Origin: Tenacibaculum sp. 190524A02b
Lineage (GTDB): Bacteria > Bacteroidota > Bacteroidia > Flavobacteriales > Flavobacteriaceae
Direction: 5' to 3'
NCBI RefSeq assembly: GCF_964036645.1
Contig: NZ_OZ038525.1
Coordinates: 3,600,001 to 3,664,000 of the forward strand
Length of the DNA: 64,000 bases
Positions 44,921 through 51,966 of this stretch are shown piece by piece (positions within the stretch are counted from its first letter, which is position 1; the number at the start of each line of letters is the position of its first letter). The notes beneath the pieces were generated by a model. That model was not told the origin of the DNA, did not search any database, and was given only the letters and a program-made list of their open reading frames with translations. Position numbers and translations under genes: made by a program.

Positions 44921-45451
44921 CTAATGAGTAGTTCCATCTCCTAAAAAGTTGATTGAAATCATTAATGTTTCATCATTCCATATTTGATCTTTAAACCTAA
45001 TACCAGTTGAGTTTGATCGAATACTTGCGCCAGTTACTTGCTGTGTTTTTTCAGTTGTAACAGTTCCGCTAGCGAAAAAACTAGATATTTCATTCATACC
45101 GGTTATTTGAATGTAGTTGTTTTGAGCATTCCCATCAGAAGTTACTCCACTCAAAAGAATATCAACAAAAACTCTTTTGCCTATTTTGTATTTTCTAGCT
45201 AATGAGTGTTGGTATGAAAATGTAGAACCTTTGCTGTAAACTCTTATGGAAAAGGAGCTTTCTTTAATAGAAATTTCATCTGAAGTTGTTAGTGAGACAA
45301 CTCCATTTTCATCAATTATAAATTTACGATTTGGTTTGCCTTTAGGTTGTTTGGCATCTACATAGCTATCAATTAAATCAGCGTATTGTTGTTGTGTAGG
45401 TTTGTCACCTGTTTCAAAAAAACGTTTTAAATCTTCTTTACTTTGTTGCAT
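44921..45451 (-). CDS. Fibre-like protein 3 (short)
   Basis: 176 residues. N-terminus RFFETGDKPTQQQYADLIDS and GKPNRKFIIDENGVVSL as in the two longer paralogues, but the middle region (TRDDDSTFTVDF, PDFIKNKP) is missing, and a ~100-residue beta tip follows directly (YSKGSTFSYQHSLARKYKIG). Probably a deletion-shortened fibre or a variant with a shorter shaft. First fibre gene after the holin. Confidence 0.65.
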   Translation of the reverse strand: MQQSKEDLKRFFETGDKPTQQQYADLIDSYVDAKQPKGKPNRKFIIDENGVVSLTTSDEISIKESSFSIRVYSKGSTFSYQHSLARKYKIGKRVFVDILLSGVTSDGNAQNNYIQITGMNEISSFFASGTVTTEKTQQVTGASIRSNSTGIRFKDQIWNDETLMISINFLGDGTTH

Positions 45452-45501
45452 TTTGTTCTTTTTTATCGATTATTAATAATTATTACTATTTGATAAAAAA
45501 G

Positions 45502-45538
45502 AGTCGTTAAAAACTATTGCTAACGACTAGACTTTTTC
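45502..45538. terminator. Terminator of the shared TAGTGACT type, copy 3
   Basis: AGTCGTTA (45502-45509) pairs with TAACGACT (45521-45528); AGACTTTTTCTTTT follows. The stem differs from copy 2 by compensatory changes. Confidence 0.8.
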
Positions 45539-45543
45539 TTTTG

Positions 45544-45975
45544 TTACTCTTTTTCTTTTTCTTGGTTTTTCTGTTCTTCTTCAGTTATTTGCTCTAGCGT
45601 ACTTTTTAAACCTGCTTGGTTTATAAAATGATACAGCACTTTAAAGGGGTTTACTCCATAGATTTTATTGTAATTTTCTAATATTGATTTTATCTCTGTA
45701 ACGGCAATAAAACCAGCTATTATTTTTAAAAAGGGGACTTCATTTACAATGTATATTTCTAAAAAATAAGCGGATATAATAACTAAGTTATATATGACGA
45801 ATTTAGAAATTGTATGTGCTATTTTTTCACTTGTTATAGATATTTGTTTTTTTAGTGAGGCATAAGCTCCCGTTATAAAATCAACCACAATAAGAAACAT
45901 CATGGTAGTTAACACTCCATTTAAAGGCGCTAGTAAAGCTAACAACCAAAAAATGAAATGCACTATTTTATCCAT
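45544..45975 (-). CDS. Phage-type holin family protein
   Basis: 143 residues. Hydrophobic N-terminal segments (IVHFIFWLLALLAPLNGVLTTMMFLIVVDFITGAYAS, quoted in part as FWLLALLAPLNGVL and LIVVDFITGAYAS), a following pair of TM helices (FVIYNLVIISAYFLEIYIV; FLKIIAGFIAVTEI), then a charged Glu/Lys tail. The VDFITGAYAS motif is characteristic of the phage_holin_4_1 family. Holins form pores that let endolysin reach the cell wall. The start codon lies inside the 3' end of the peptidoglycan hydrolase gene (8-bp overlap), so the two are co-translated. Confidence 0.85.
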   Translation of the reverse strand: MDKIVHFIFWLLALLAPLNGVLTTMMFLIVVDFITGAYASLKKQISITSEKIAHTISKFVIYNLVIISAYFLEIYIVNEVPFLKIIAGFIAVTEIKSILENYNKIYGVNPFKVLYHFINQAGLKSTLEQITEEEQKNQEKEKE

Positions 45976-46432
45976 TTTTTCTTAACTTTCTGTAACCTAT
46001 TACTCTGTTTTTAGGATATGCTTTTACGCATACACTGTTTCCTTGGTTTCCGCCTAATAAATACACATAACGATTGGTTTCTTTCACTAAAAAACCAACA
46101 TGACCTTTCCAGCTATTTGGCGATTCTCTCCATAAAACTACTACATCACCTTGATTGGGTTGATGTGTAGTGGTTCCTACTTGCAACCAGCTTCTTGCTG
46201 TTAATTGGTTAGAGTGCTCATAACCTGCTTGTTGGGCAACCCAACCAGCAAAAGCACTGCACCAAGCTGTTTCATCTTTAAATTTAGCACTGTCAAAGCC
46301 TAGGGATTTAAAGTAATGTAAAATTTGAGGATGATCTTTTTGTCCTTTAATTTCCTTTACTCCGTATTGCGACAACGCTACTGATAATAAACTATTCATA
46401 CAATTGTTTGATTTTTTAGCGCTTGCAGACAT
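45968..46432 (-). CDS. Phage-type peptidoglycan hydrolase (TIGR02594-like Cys peptidase)
   Basis: 154 residues from ATG at 46432; ATG at 46399 (143 residues) is the other reasonable start, and the frame extends further upstream to 46555 without conserved sequence. Motifs of the TIGR02594/CHAP-NlpC group are present: VALSQYGVKEIKG, TAWCSAFAGWVAQQAG (Cys58) and WKGHVGFLV (His111). The enzyme should cut peptidoglycan peptides; no signal peptide, so the holin is needed for release. Together with the holin it makes a lysis pair. Confidence 0.83.
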   Translation of the reverse strand: MSASAKKSNNCMNSLLSVALSQYGVKEIKGQKDHPQILHYFKSLGFDSAKFKDETAWCSAFAGWVAQQAGYEHSNQLTARSWLQVGTTTHQPNQGDVVVLWRESPNSWKGHVGFLVKETNRYVYLLGGNQGNSVCVKAYPKNRVIGYRKLRKNG

Positions 46433-46633
46433 AACTAGTGAGTTTTTGATTCTTTTTCGTTTTTTCTTTACCAGATAGTGGTTTAATCTAACTGCTTTAG
46501 TTTCTGCATAACCAATGGTTAATAAATAAAATGAACTATTAGAAAAGCAATACAAATATACAACATATTACATAATTATACAAAACAAATTACAAATATT
46601 TTTGTGTTTATTTGTGTTTTGTTTGGTTTTAAG

Positions 46634-47032
46634 TTATTTGTAGAAGTACATATAACCGTTTTTTACACTAGGTGTGTCAATAAATACACTGTTTTTAGGA
46701 TCTACTTGTATAGAAAAATTACAAGAATAATTAAGAATACTAAAATACATACCGCAACCATCTATTTCAATACCTAATTGTTTTTGAAGTATTTTAATTT
46801 CCTCATTAGGTATACATTCATTAGCAGTTACAAAAATGGGAGTTTGTGTGTAAATACCTTTGTGATATGTTGAAAAATTTAGTGTATAGGCTTCTTTTTC
46901 AAAAAATAAACGAGAAGCTTTGTTGTTGACAATAGATAAGGATTGCGATAAATCAATAAGATTCTTTTTCTTTTCAATTTTAAAAATTCTTTCACAGTAG
47001 TTTACTGGTGTATTTTGATTTGTGTTTTTCAT
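46634..47032 (-). CDS. Hypothetical protein of the island
   Basis: 132 residues from ATG at 47032; a longer frame to 47134 is possible. Mixed alpha/beta, with a C-terminal half of beta strands (GMYFSILNYSCNFSIQVDP, KNGYMYFYK). No family recognised. It lies between the immunity array and the lysis genes and on the same strand. Confidence 0.45.
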   Translation of the reverse strand: MKNTNQNTPVNYCERIFKIEKKKNLIDLSQSLSIVNNKASRLFFEKEAYTLNFSTYHKGIYTQTPIFVTANECIPNEEIKILQKQLGIEIDGCGMYFSILNYSCNFSIQVDPKNSVFIDTPSVKNGYMYFYK

Positions 47033-47585
47033 AATTCTAACAATTTTAAGGATTGGACAATAGCTAATTTTTAACCTTAATTGATACTTACTTGAAGTTG
47101 TCTGTTTTAGGTGTTTAAATATAACAATATACATTGTGCTTTATTGTTAAAAAGTTGCTATTGTTCTGTTAAAATGAAGAATTATTGTTTTGTATAGGGT
47201 TGAGTTTTTTGATTTGAATAGGGGTGTCTGATCACCCTATTGGGAGGGTTGGAAGAGGGAGGAGATTCTTCTTAACGGATAATTAGTCGTTATAAACGTG
47301 TTAAAACTTGTAGGTAAACTGGTTTAAGATTGTTTTTAATAGAATATAAGTACTTATTAACGGTATATTGGTTGTTAACTAACGTGTTTTTGAAGGTTGA
47401 TTACGAGGTATTGGTAGTAAATAAACTACTTTTTAGTCGCTTTGTTGAGGTAGAAATCAGTGTATTAATAGATATTGGGGGTTTAGCTATGCTTTAAAGG
47501 ATGGTATGGAGGCTTAAAGCTAAAAAACTACTTTACAAACGCAAAGTAGTTTTATAAATATAGTTACTACGTGAGTTTTATTAAA
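47033..47585. other. Gene-free region with a G-rich stretch and a hairpin
   Basis: 553 bp without a credible gene. Contains AATAGGGGTG paired with CACCCTATT (47217-47241, one bulge), an unusually G-rich run at 47242-47263 (GGGAGGGTTGGAAGAGGGAG) and, at the right end, repeat copy A. Base composition is higher in G than in the surrounding DNA. Confidence 0.6.
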
Positions 47586-47600
47586 CTAATCATTTCCCCA
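47522..47600 (-). repeat. Immunity-array repeat, copy A (terminator part only)
   Basis: AAAACTACTTT (47524-47534) with AAAGTAGTTTT (47543-47553) forms the same terminator hairpin as in copies B-F and extends right into a sequence shared with B and F (ATAAATATAGTTA.TAC.TGAG). The left boundary part is missing; this is the outer end of the array. Confidence 0.8.
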
Positions 47601-47927
47601 AGGTTTATTTGTAGGTCTGTCATCTGTTAATAAATCAAATTCTTCGTTTTCCATAAAAGATTTAAAACTCATTAGATAAGAATAAACTTCTTCATTTGTA
47701 AATTTTAATTTTCCACTCACAGGTGCATTTTCCATGATTGATTCAAAATGAAAACTTGGGTTCTTTTCAGCCCATTCTAAAGATTTCAAAATTTCAACTC
47801 TTGTACTTTTTTCGTATATGTCTTTAAATTTTTCGCTCATTATTTCATTCATATCAATTTGTTCTATTTTTTCTATATCATATAAATAAAATATAGGGGT
47901 CATTAAATGTGATTTTATTCTTCTCAT
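47586..47927 (-). CDS. Orphan immunity-type protein, family X copy 1
   Basis: 113 residues, paralogue of the genes at 48092 and 51612. Shared pattern: LMTPIFYLY, SLEWAEKNPSFHFESIMENAP, KLKFTNEEVYSYLMSFKSFM, LLTDDRPTNKPW. The copy next to the 851-residue toxin (51612) is the probable cognate immunity gene; this one is far from it and therefore orphan, probably left by earlier toxin-tip exchange. Cytosolic, no known domain. Confidence 0.65.
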   Translation of the reverse strand: MRRIKSHLMTPIFYLYDIEKIEQIDMNEIMSEKFKDIYEKSTRVEILKSLEWAEKNPSFHFESIMENAPVSGKLKFTNEEVYSYLMSFKSFMENEEFDLLTDDRPTNKPWGND

Positions 47928-47980
47928 AATTAATATTCATTTTTTAGATTAATATTTTGAATCTTATGCCTCGATAGAAT

Positions 47981-48105
47981 TCGCTAGTGGCGATACGAAT
48001 AAGTTTTCAAAAAAATAATTAAAACTAAAAACTACTTTACAGTGAGGCAAAGTAGTTTTATAAATATAGTTAATACATGAGTTTTATTAAACTAATCATT
48101 TTCCC
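47981..48105 (-). repeat. Immunity-array repeat, copy B
   Basis: Hairpin AAAACTACTTT (48028-48038) / AAAGTAGTTTT (48049-48059), plus the boundary block TCGCTAGTGGCGATACGAATAA to the left and the shared TAAATATAGTTAATAC.TGAG to the right. Confidence 0.85.
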
Positions 48106-48433
48106 AAGGTTTATTTGTAGGTCTGTCATCTGTTAATAAACCAAACTCTTCGTTTTCCATAAAAGATTTAAAACTCATTAGATAAGAATAAACTTCTTCA
48201 TTTGTAAATTTTAATTTTCCTCTTACAGGTGCATTCTCCATGATTGATTCAAAATGAAAGCTTGGGTTTTTTTCAGCCCATTTAAGCATTTCATAAACAC
48301 CTTTTCTATGTTTTAATTCTTCATAATCTTTTATTCTTTCACTTAATTTTTTATCAAATAAAAAATCTTCTATTTTTTTTAATTTATACAAATAAAAAAT
48401 TGGGGTCATAAGGTAGGCTTCAATTATTTTCAT
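48092..48433 (-). CDS. Orphan immunity-type protein, family X copy 2
   Basis: 113 residues from ATG at 48433 (the frame runs to 48457). C-terminal ~60 residues nearly identical to the 47586 protein (NPSFHFESIMENAP, KLKFTNEEVYSYLMSFKSFM); the N-terminal half differs. Tandem duplicates of one immunity family with diverged specificity region. The repeat copy B overlaps its 3' end. Confidence 0.65.
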   Translation of the reverse strand: MKIIEAYLMTPIFYLYKLKKIEDFLFDKKLSERIKDYEELKHRKGVYEMLKWAEKNPSFHFESIMENAPVRGKLKFTNEEVYSYLMSFKSFMENEEFGLLTDDRPTNKPWEND

Positions 48434-48560
48434 TAGTAATAATATGTCTAAAATCAATAACTGTATTACAATGATACATTTTTAATTTTAGTGTTCTATA
48501 AAAAAATTGAGTGAATTTAAAATATAGGATTAAAAGTTCTAATTTATTTTTCTAGACTCC

Positions 48561-48914
48561 TTACTTTTTAGTTTTGTTTATTAATTCTCTTATTTCCTGT
48601 TTTTCTTCTTGGTTAATATTTTTTTTAAACCTTAAGAAAGTATCGTTAATTTCAAAAATATCGCCTAGAGGACTATTATTTAATAAAAGTAAAAAGTTTT
48701 CTTTACCTTTTTCATTTATATCTAATTTATCTTCGTGACTTATTTTTAAATCCAAAAAAACAGGATGATTCCAAATTAAAATTTCTTGAAAAATAAGTGA
48801 TAATACATCTGTATTTATTTTTTTGTTTATGTTATCGAAATAAAGTGTTTTATAATCTTTTTCGTCAACAAATTTTATAATTTCAAGAAACAAATCTTTT
48901 GTGTTGGTTTTCAT
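48561..48914 (-). CDS. Hypothetical immunity-array protein
   Basis: 117 residues, acidic/Lys rich, mostly helical (LFLEIIKFVDEKDYKTLYFD, TDVLSLIFQEILIW, NQEEKQEIRELINKTKK). No family recognised. Placed between known immunity types, it is probably an immunity protein; its cognate toxin is not present. Confidence 0.5.
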   Translation of the reverse strand: MKTNTKDLFLEIIKFVDEKDYKTLYFDNINKKINTDVLSLIFQEILIWNHPVFLDLKISHEDKLDINEKGKENFLLLLNNSPLGDIFEINDTFLRFKKNINQEEKQEIRELINKTKK

Positions 48915-49054
48915 TTTAGTAATATTTATTAAAAAATCTCTTAAAGAAGTTATCTTTTAATTTCTTTTAATTTATTGGTTTTTAGTTAATGTGTTTACAG
49001 TCTCAAACAGATGTATAAATTAGGGTGTTATAGGCTTATATTAGAGAGTAAATT

Positions 49055-49474
49055 TTATTCTTCAAGACTTTTGATAAAGTCATCAAAAGAACTACATATT
49101 TTAAAAGGTTCAGAACCGTCGTAATGAAATAAATAAACTTCCCCAAAATTACTATCCTTCAGTGAAAAAGCATAATCTCCTCCTCCTCCTGTACTAGCAA
49201 AGGGAAAAAAAATTGTAGGTAATGCATCTTCTCGGTGAATTTCTTTTATAATGTTCTCTAATGTTACGTTACCATATTTTAATGAATAAAAATTGGAAAC
49301 ATGGCTTTCAATAGTTCCGTCCCAAAAAATACTTTCTTTAGGAATTCCTCCATTATTTTCCAGTAAGAATTTCTTGTAACTTTCTGGTAAAACAAATTTA
49401 TATTCTTTTTCGAAAGTGCTAATATCTTCTATGTTTAATTTTTTTTCTTGAAACTCTAATGTTATTTTTCTCAT
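49055..49474 (-). CDS. SUKH (SMI1/KNR4) immunity-family protein
   Basis: 139 residues. The motif ISTFEKEYKFVLPESYKKFL followed by NNGG is the start of the SUKH-1 domain; FPFASTGGGGDYAFSLKD and VYLFHYDGSEPFKICSSF (parts) are its second half. SUKH proteins are the most common immunity proteins of polymorphic toxin systems. No cognate toxin is in the window. Confidence 0.82.
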   Translation of the reverse strand: MRKITLEFQEKKLNIEDISTFEKEYKFVLPESYKKFLLENNGGIPKESIFWDGTIESHVSNFYSLKYGNVTLENIIKEIHREDALPTIFFPFASTGGGGDYAFSLKDSNFGEVYLFHYDGSEPFKICSSFDDFIKSLEE

Positions 49475-49521
49475 AATTTATATTTTTTATAATTCAATAA
49501 ATTTCCTTAAAACAAAGTAAA

Positions 49522-49612
49522 GGCTAGCATTTACTAATGGCGAGACAGAGTAAGTTTTCAAAAAAGTAATTAAAACTAAAAACTACTTTACTGATGCAAA
49601 GTAGTTTTATAA
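49522..49612 (-). repeat. Immunity-array repeat, copy C
   Basis: Boundary block GGCTAGCATTTACTAATGG, then GAGACAGAGTAAGTTTTC, AAAGTAATTAAAACTAAAAA and the hairpin ACTACTTT...AAAGTAGT. Reads like copies D, E and F. Confidence 0.87.
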
Positions 49613-49615
49613 AAT

Positions 49616-49951
49616 TTATTTTATTATTGTTTTAATTTTTTCTCCTTTCTCCCATATTGAATGGTGTATTATATTACCATTGATATCCCATTCTTTCCAA
49701 TCTCCTTCTGGTTTAGCAAAATACTTAAAGTATTCATGTTTTTTTTGCCCACTTTCAAAATATTCTCTTTGAACACCTCCAATATGACCATTTGTGTATT
49801 GGACTTCATCCATTATATTGCCATTTTCATAAAAAGACTGTATAATTCCGTTAAACGGTTTTCCTTTGTAGTGGTAAATAGGACCTCCAGAGTTGTCTAT
49901 GCTTATCATTTCTAGTAGTTTGTCTACTTCTTTGTCGTTTATTTGTGTCAT
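49616..49951 (-). CDS. MORN/YwqK-type immunity protein
   Basis: 111 residues with MORN-like repeats (YHYKGKPFNGIIQSFYENGN, YTNGHIGGVQREYFESGQ, WKEWDINGNI). YwqK-type MORN proteins are antitoxins/immunity proteins in Gram-positive and Bacteroidota polymorphic toxin loci. The gene follows repeat D on the minus strand and precedes C. Confidence 0.75.
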   Translation of the reverse strand: MTQINDKEVDKLLEMISIDNSGGPIYHYKGKPFNGIIQSFYENGNIMDEVQYTNGHIGGVQREYFESGQKKHEYFKYFAKPEGDWKEWDINGNIIHHSIWEKGEKIKTIIK

Positions 49952-49983
49952 GTTTTTTATTTTATAAATTTTACTCCCCCCGA

Positions 49984-50082
49984 GATAGTATTAGCTAGTG
50001 GCGAGACAGAGTAAGTTTTTAAAAAAGTAATTAAAACTAAAAACTACTTTACAGATGCAAAGTAGTTTTATAAAAATTTATA
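49984..50082 (-). repeat. Immunity-array repeat, copy D
   Basis: Boundary block TAGTATTAGCTAGTGGCGAG, ACAGAGTAAGTTTTTAAAAA, AGTAATTAAAACTAAAAACT, and hairpin ACTACTTT/AAAGTAGT. Terminates the gene at 50099. Confidence 0.87.
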
Positions 50083-50098
50083 AAATTATATGTTTTTA

Positions 50099-50593
50099 TT
50101 AAAGAAGACCTTGATTGCGTCTTTTATTTAGAGATTCATCAGTGATTTTAGCTCTCTCAACGGATACTTCTATGTAATTACTAAACTTTCCTTGTGGTCT
50201 TGGTTCTATTAATTTGTCTCCTAACTCAACATATGCAGGACGGCAATTATATATAATAGGATCATCAACATCTTCATCTAAATAAATAAATCCAAATTGT
50301 TCACATTGATCTACTTGGTCAGTTATCCAAATTGGGCGTTCTATTTTTGGAATATTATATTGCTCAAAGCGTTCTTCTGCTTCTTCAATCATCCAATCCC
50401 AATCTAAAATATCAGCTTCTATATAAGTATACTTGCCAGCTAAAAATAAAAACTCTCTGTATGATTGAGGGAATTTTTCTCCTCTTAAATATTTTATTTC
50501 TAATTCTTCAATTTCCTGTATGGACATACCTTCATTACCCCATTTTTTTAAACTGGGATTTTCTGCCATCTTTTTTAAATATTTTATATCCAT
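50099..50593 (-). CDS. SUKH-like immunity protein
   Basis: 164 residues. GMSIQEIEELEIKYLRGEKF then FPQSYREFLFLAGKYTY matches the SUKH start (helix, then LP.sYr.fL). The rest (FGFIYLDEDVDDPIIYNCRP, GKFSNYIEVSV) fits the SMI1/KNR4 fold. It lies 9 nt after a 23-codon remnant of another gene (50602-50673), probably the end of its lost cognate toxin. Confidence 0.72.
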   Translation of the reverse strand: MDIKYLKKMAENPSLKKWGNEGMSIQEIEELEIKYLRGEKFPQSYREFLFLAGKYTYIEADILDWDWMIEEAEERFEQYNIPKIERPIWITDQVDQCEQFGFIYLDEDVDDPIIYNCRPAYVELGDKLIEPRPQGKFSNYIEVSVERAKITDESLNKRRNQGLL

Positions 50594-50601
50594 ATCAAAC
50601 C

Positions 50602-50673
50602 TTATTTAATTCTTAAATATTTTTTTAAATCTCTAGTACTTTCAATATCATCAACAGAGAAAACTTTTATACT
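50602..50673 (-). pseudogene. C-terminal remnant of a lost toxin gene
   Basis: On the minus strand an open frame of 23 codons plus stop (SIKVFSVDDIESTRDLKKYL, then RIK) ends 9 nt before the immunity ATG at 50593. Upstream the frame is closed by a TGA ~12 nt from repeat copy E. The protein-like composition, the stop position and the spacing are as for a toxin gene cut off at the repeat boundary. Confidence 0.5.
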
Positions 50674-50684
50674 TCAACTGCTCC

Positions 50685-50780
50685 CGCTAGCATTTACTAG
50701 TGGGGAGACAGAGTAGGTTTTCAAAAAAGTAATTAAAACTAAAAACTACTTTACAGTGAGGCAAAGTATTTTTTATAAAG
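50685..50780 (-). repeat. Immunity-array repeat, copy E
   Basis: Block GCTAGCATTTACTAGTGGGG, ACAGAGTAGGTTTTCAAAAA, AGTAATTAAAACTAAAAACT; the hairpin arm on the right is degenerate (AAAGTATTTTTT). Confidence 0.85.
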
Positions 50781-50824
50781 TTTCTTAATTAAAGTGTTTT
50801 GTATTTGTAATCATTGTTTAGAAC

Positions 50825-51220
50825 TTATTCTTCAGTATAGCCGTATTCATCTACTGTAGGCATACCAGTGTAGCGAGCAACTGAGTTATATAAAGCTTTT
50901 GTATTTACAAAACCTCCATCGGTTTGGTTGCCCTCTTCATCATATTCATGAAAAACTACAGAAGAGGCTCCGTACCTTAAGGATTCATACTCTATTTTAC
51001 CATTTTCATGATAATCTACTGCCCAACCCATTGTTTGCCCATTAACATATTCTTGTTCAGAAGCCACAAATCCATTGTCGTGGTAACCAAATACAACAAA
51101 ACCAGTAAAAGGTTTACCTTTATACCAGTATTCTAGCCCTGTGTATTTTCCTGTACCTTTGTCATTTAAATCTTCTTCTTTTATTCTTAAAATCTTTGGT
51201 CTTTTTAATTCTTGACTCAT
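50825..51220 (-). CDS. MORN/YwqK-type immunity protein, next to deaminase fragment
   Basis: 131 residues with MORN-type repeats (YWYKGKPFTGFVVFGYHDNG, YVNGQTMGWAVDYHENGKIE). Similar in plan to the 49616 protein. It starts 11 nt after the deaminase remnant (51232-51501), and YwqK is the known partner of YwqJ-type deaminase toxins, so the two are a matched toxin-tip/immunity pair. Confidence 0.75.
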   Translation of the reverse strand: MSQELKRPKILRIKEEDLNDKGTGKYTGLEYWYKGKPFTGFVVFGYHDNGFVASEQEYVNGQTMGWAVDYHENGKIEYESLRYGASSVVFHEYDEEGNQTDGGFVNTKALYNSVARYTGMPTVDEYGYTEE

Positions 51221-51231
51221 TTCTTTTTGTT

Positions 51232-51501
51232 TTAAATAAATTTTTCAATAAACTGTATACCGTGTGTAAGAAAATTACAATCACCACAACGAATGATTAC
51301 TCTATTTCTTGATAAGTTTCTATTAAATCCAATTAATTCTTTTAATACATCATCATTAATTTTATATCCCTTTGATTCGATTCTCCATAAAATCTCATTT
51401 AGGGATAAGACTTCAGCGTGGATTCCAGGTAAATCACCTGTCCGCCTCCAGATATAATTAGAAGAGTTTTTTATTCCATTATGAAACTCTCCCGATAGCA
51501 T
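51232..51501 (-). pseudogene. Orphan YwqJ-like deaminase toxin tip
   Basis: 89 codons with the deaminase motifs GIHAEVLSLNEIL (H28-A-E30) and IIRCGDCNFLT (C72-x-x-C75), the zinc site of YwqJ-type cytidine-deaminase-fold toxins. There is no N-terminal delivery region: the ATG at 51501 lies inside repeat copy F. It appears to be a C-terminal toxin module displaced from the 851-residue protein or a relative. It could still be restored by recombination at the repeat. Confidence 0.68.
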
Positions 51502-51585
51502 TTGCCAATGGCGAGACAGAGTAAGTTTTCAAAAAAGTAATTAAAACTAAAAACTACTTTGCATCAGTAAAGTAGTTTTATAAAT
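51493..51585 (-). repeat. Immunity-array repeat, copy F
   Basis: Block CGATAGCATTTGCCAATGGC, ACAGAGTAAGTTTTCAAAAA, AGTAATTAAAACTAAAAACT, hairpin AAAACTACTTT (51550-51560) / AAAGTAGTTTT (51569-51579). Sequence to the right is shared with copies A and B. Confidence 0.87.
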
Positions 51586-51611
51586 ATAGTTAATACGTGA
51601 GTTTTATTAAA

Positions 51612-51959
51612 TTAATCATTTTTTAAAGGTTGATTAGGAGGTGTGTCATCAGTTAATAAACCAAATTCTTCATTCTCCATAAATTTTTTAAAACTCATCA
51701 GATGCTTAAAAATTTCACTATTAGAGAATTTTAATTTTCTGTGAGTAGGGGCTTCATTCATTATTTCTAAAAAATCATAATTTGAATTTTTTTCAGCCCA
51801 TTTTAAGGCGTTATACATATTGTCTAGTTTTTCTCTTGGATAAAGATTTGCTATTCTTTTAGCGCTTTCTATAGTAAATTTAACATCAGTTATATTATCT
51901 ACATTGTATAATGCCCAAATAGGCGTCATTAATTGGTTTATATATACTTTATTTTTCAT
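51612..51959 (-). CDS. Probable cognate immunity protein of the 851-residue toxin, family X
   Basis: 115 residues, paralogue of the 47586 and 48092 proteins (LMTPIWALY, ALKWAEKNSNYDFLEIMNEA, RKLKFSNSEIFKHLMSFKKF, GLLTDDTPPNQP). It starts 7 nt after the toxin stop codon and is the only array gene directly coupled to a full-length toxin. Two diverged copies further down suggest earlier toxins of the same class. Confidence 0.72.
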   Translation of the reverse strand: MKNKVYINQLMTPIWALYNVDNITDVKFTIESAKRIANLYPREKLDNMYNALKWAEKNSNYDFLEIMNEAPTHRKLKFSNSEIFKHLMSFKKFMENEEFGLLTDDTPPNQPLKND

Positions 51960-51966
51960 AAGTTAT

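Noticed and set aside
47522..51585. CRISPR array
   Set aside because: Repeats are ~95-125 bp, spaced 0.4-1.4 kb and separated by genes; no cas genes.
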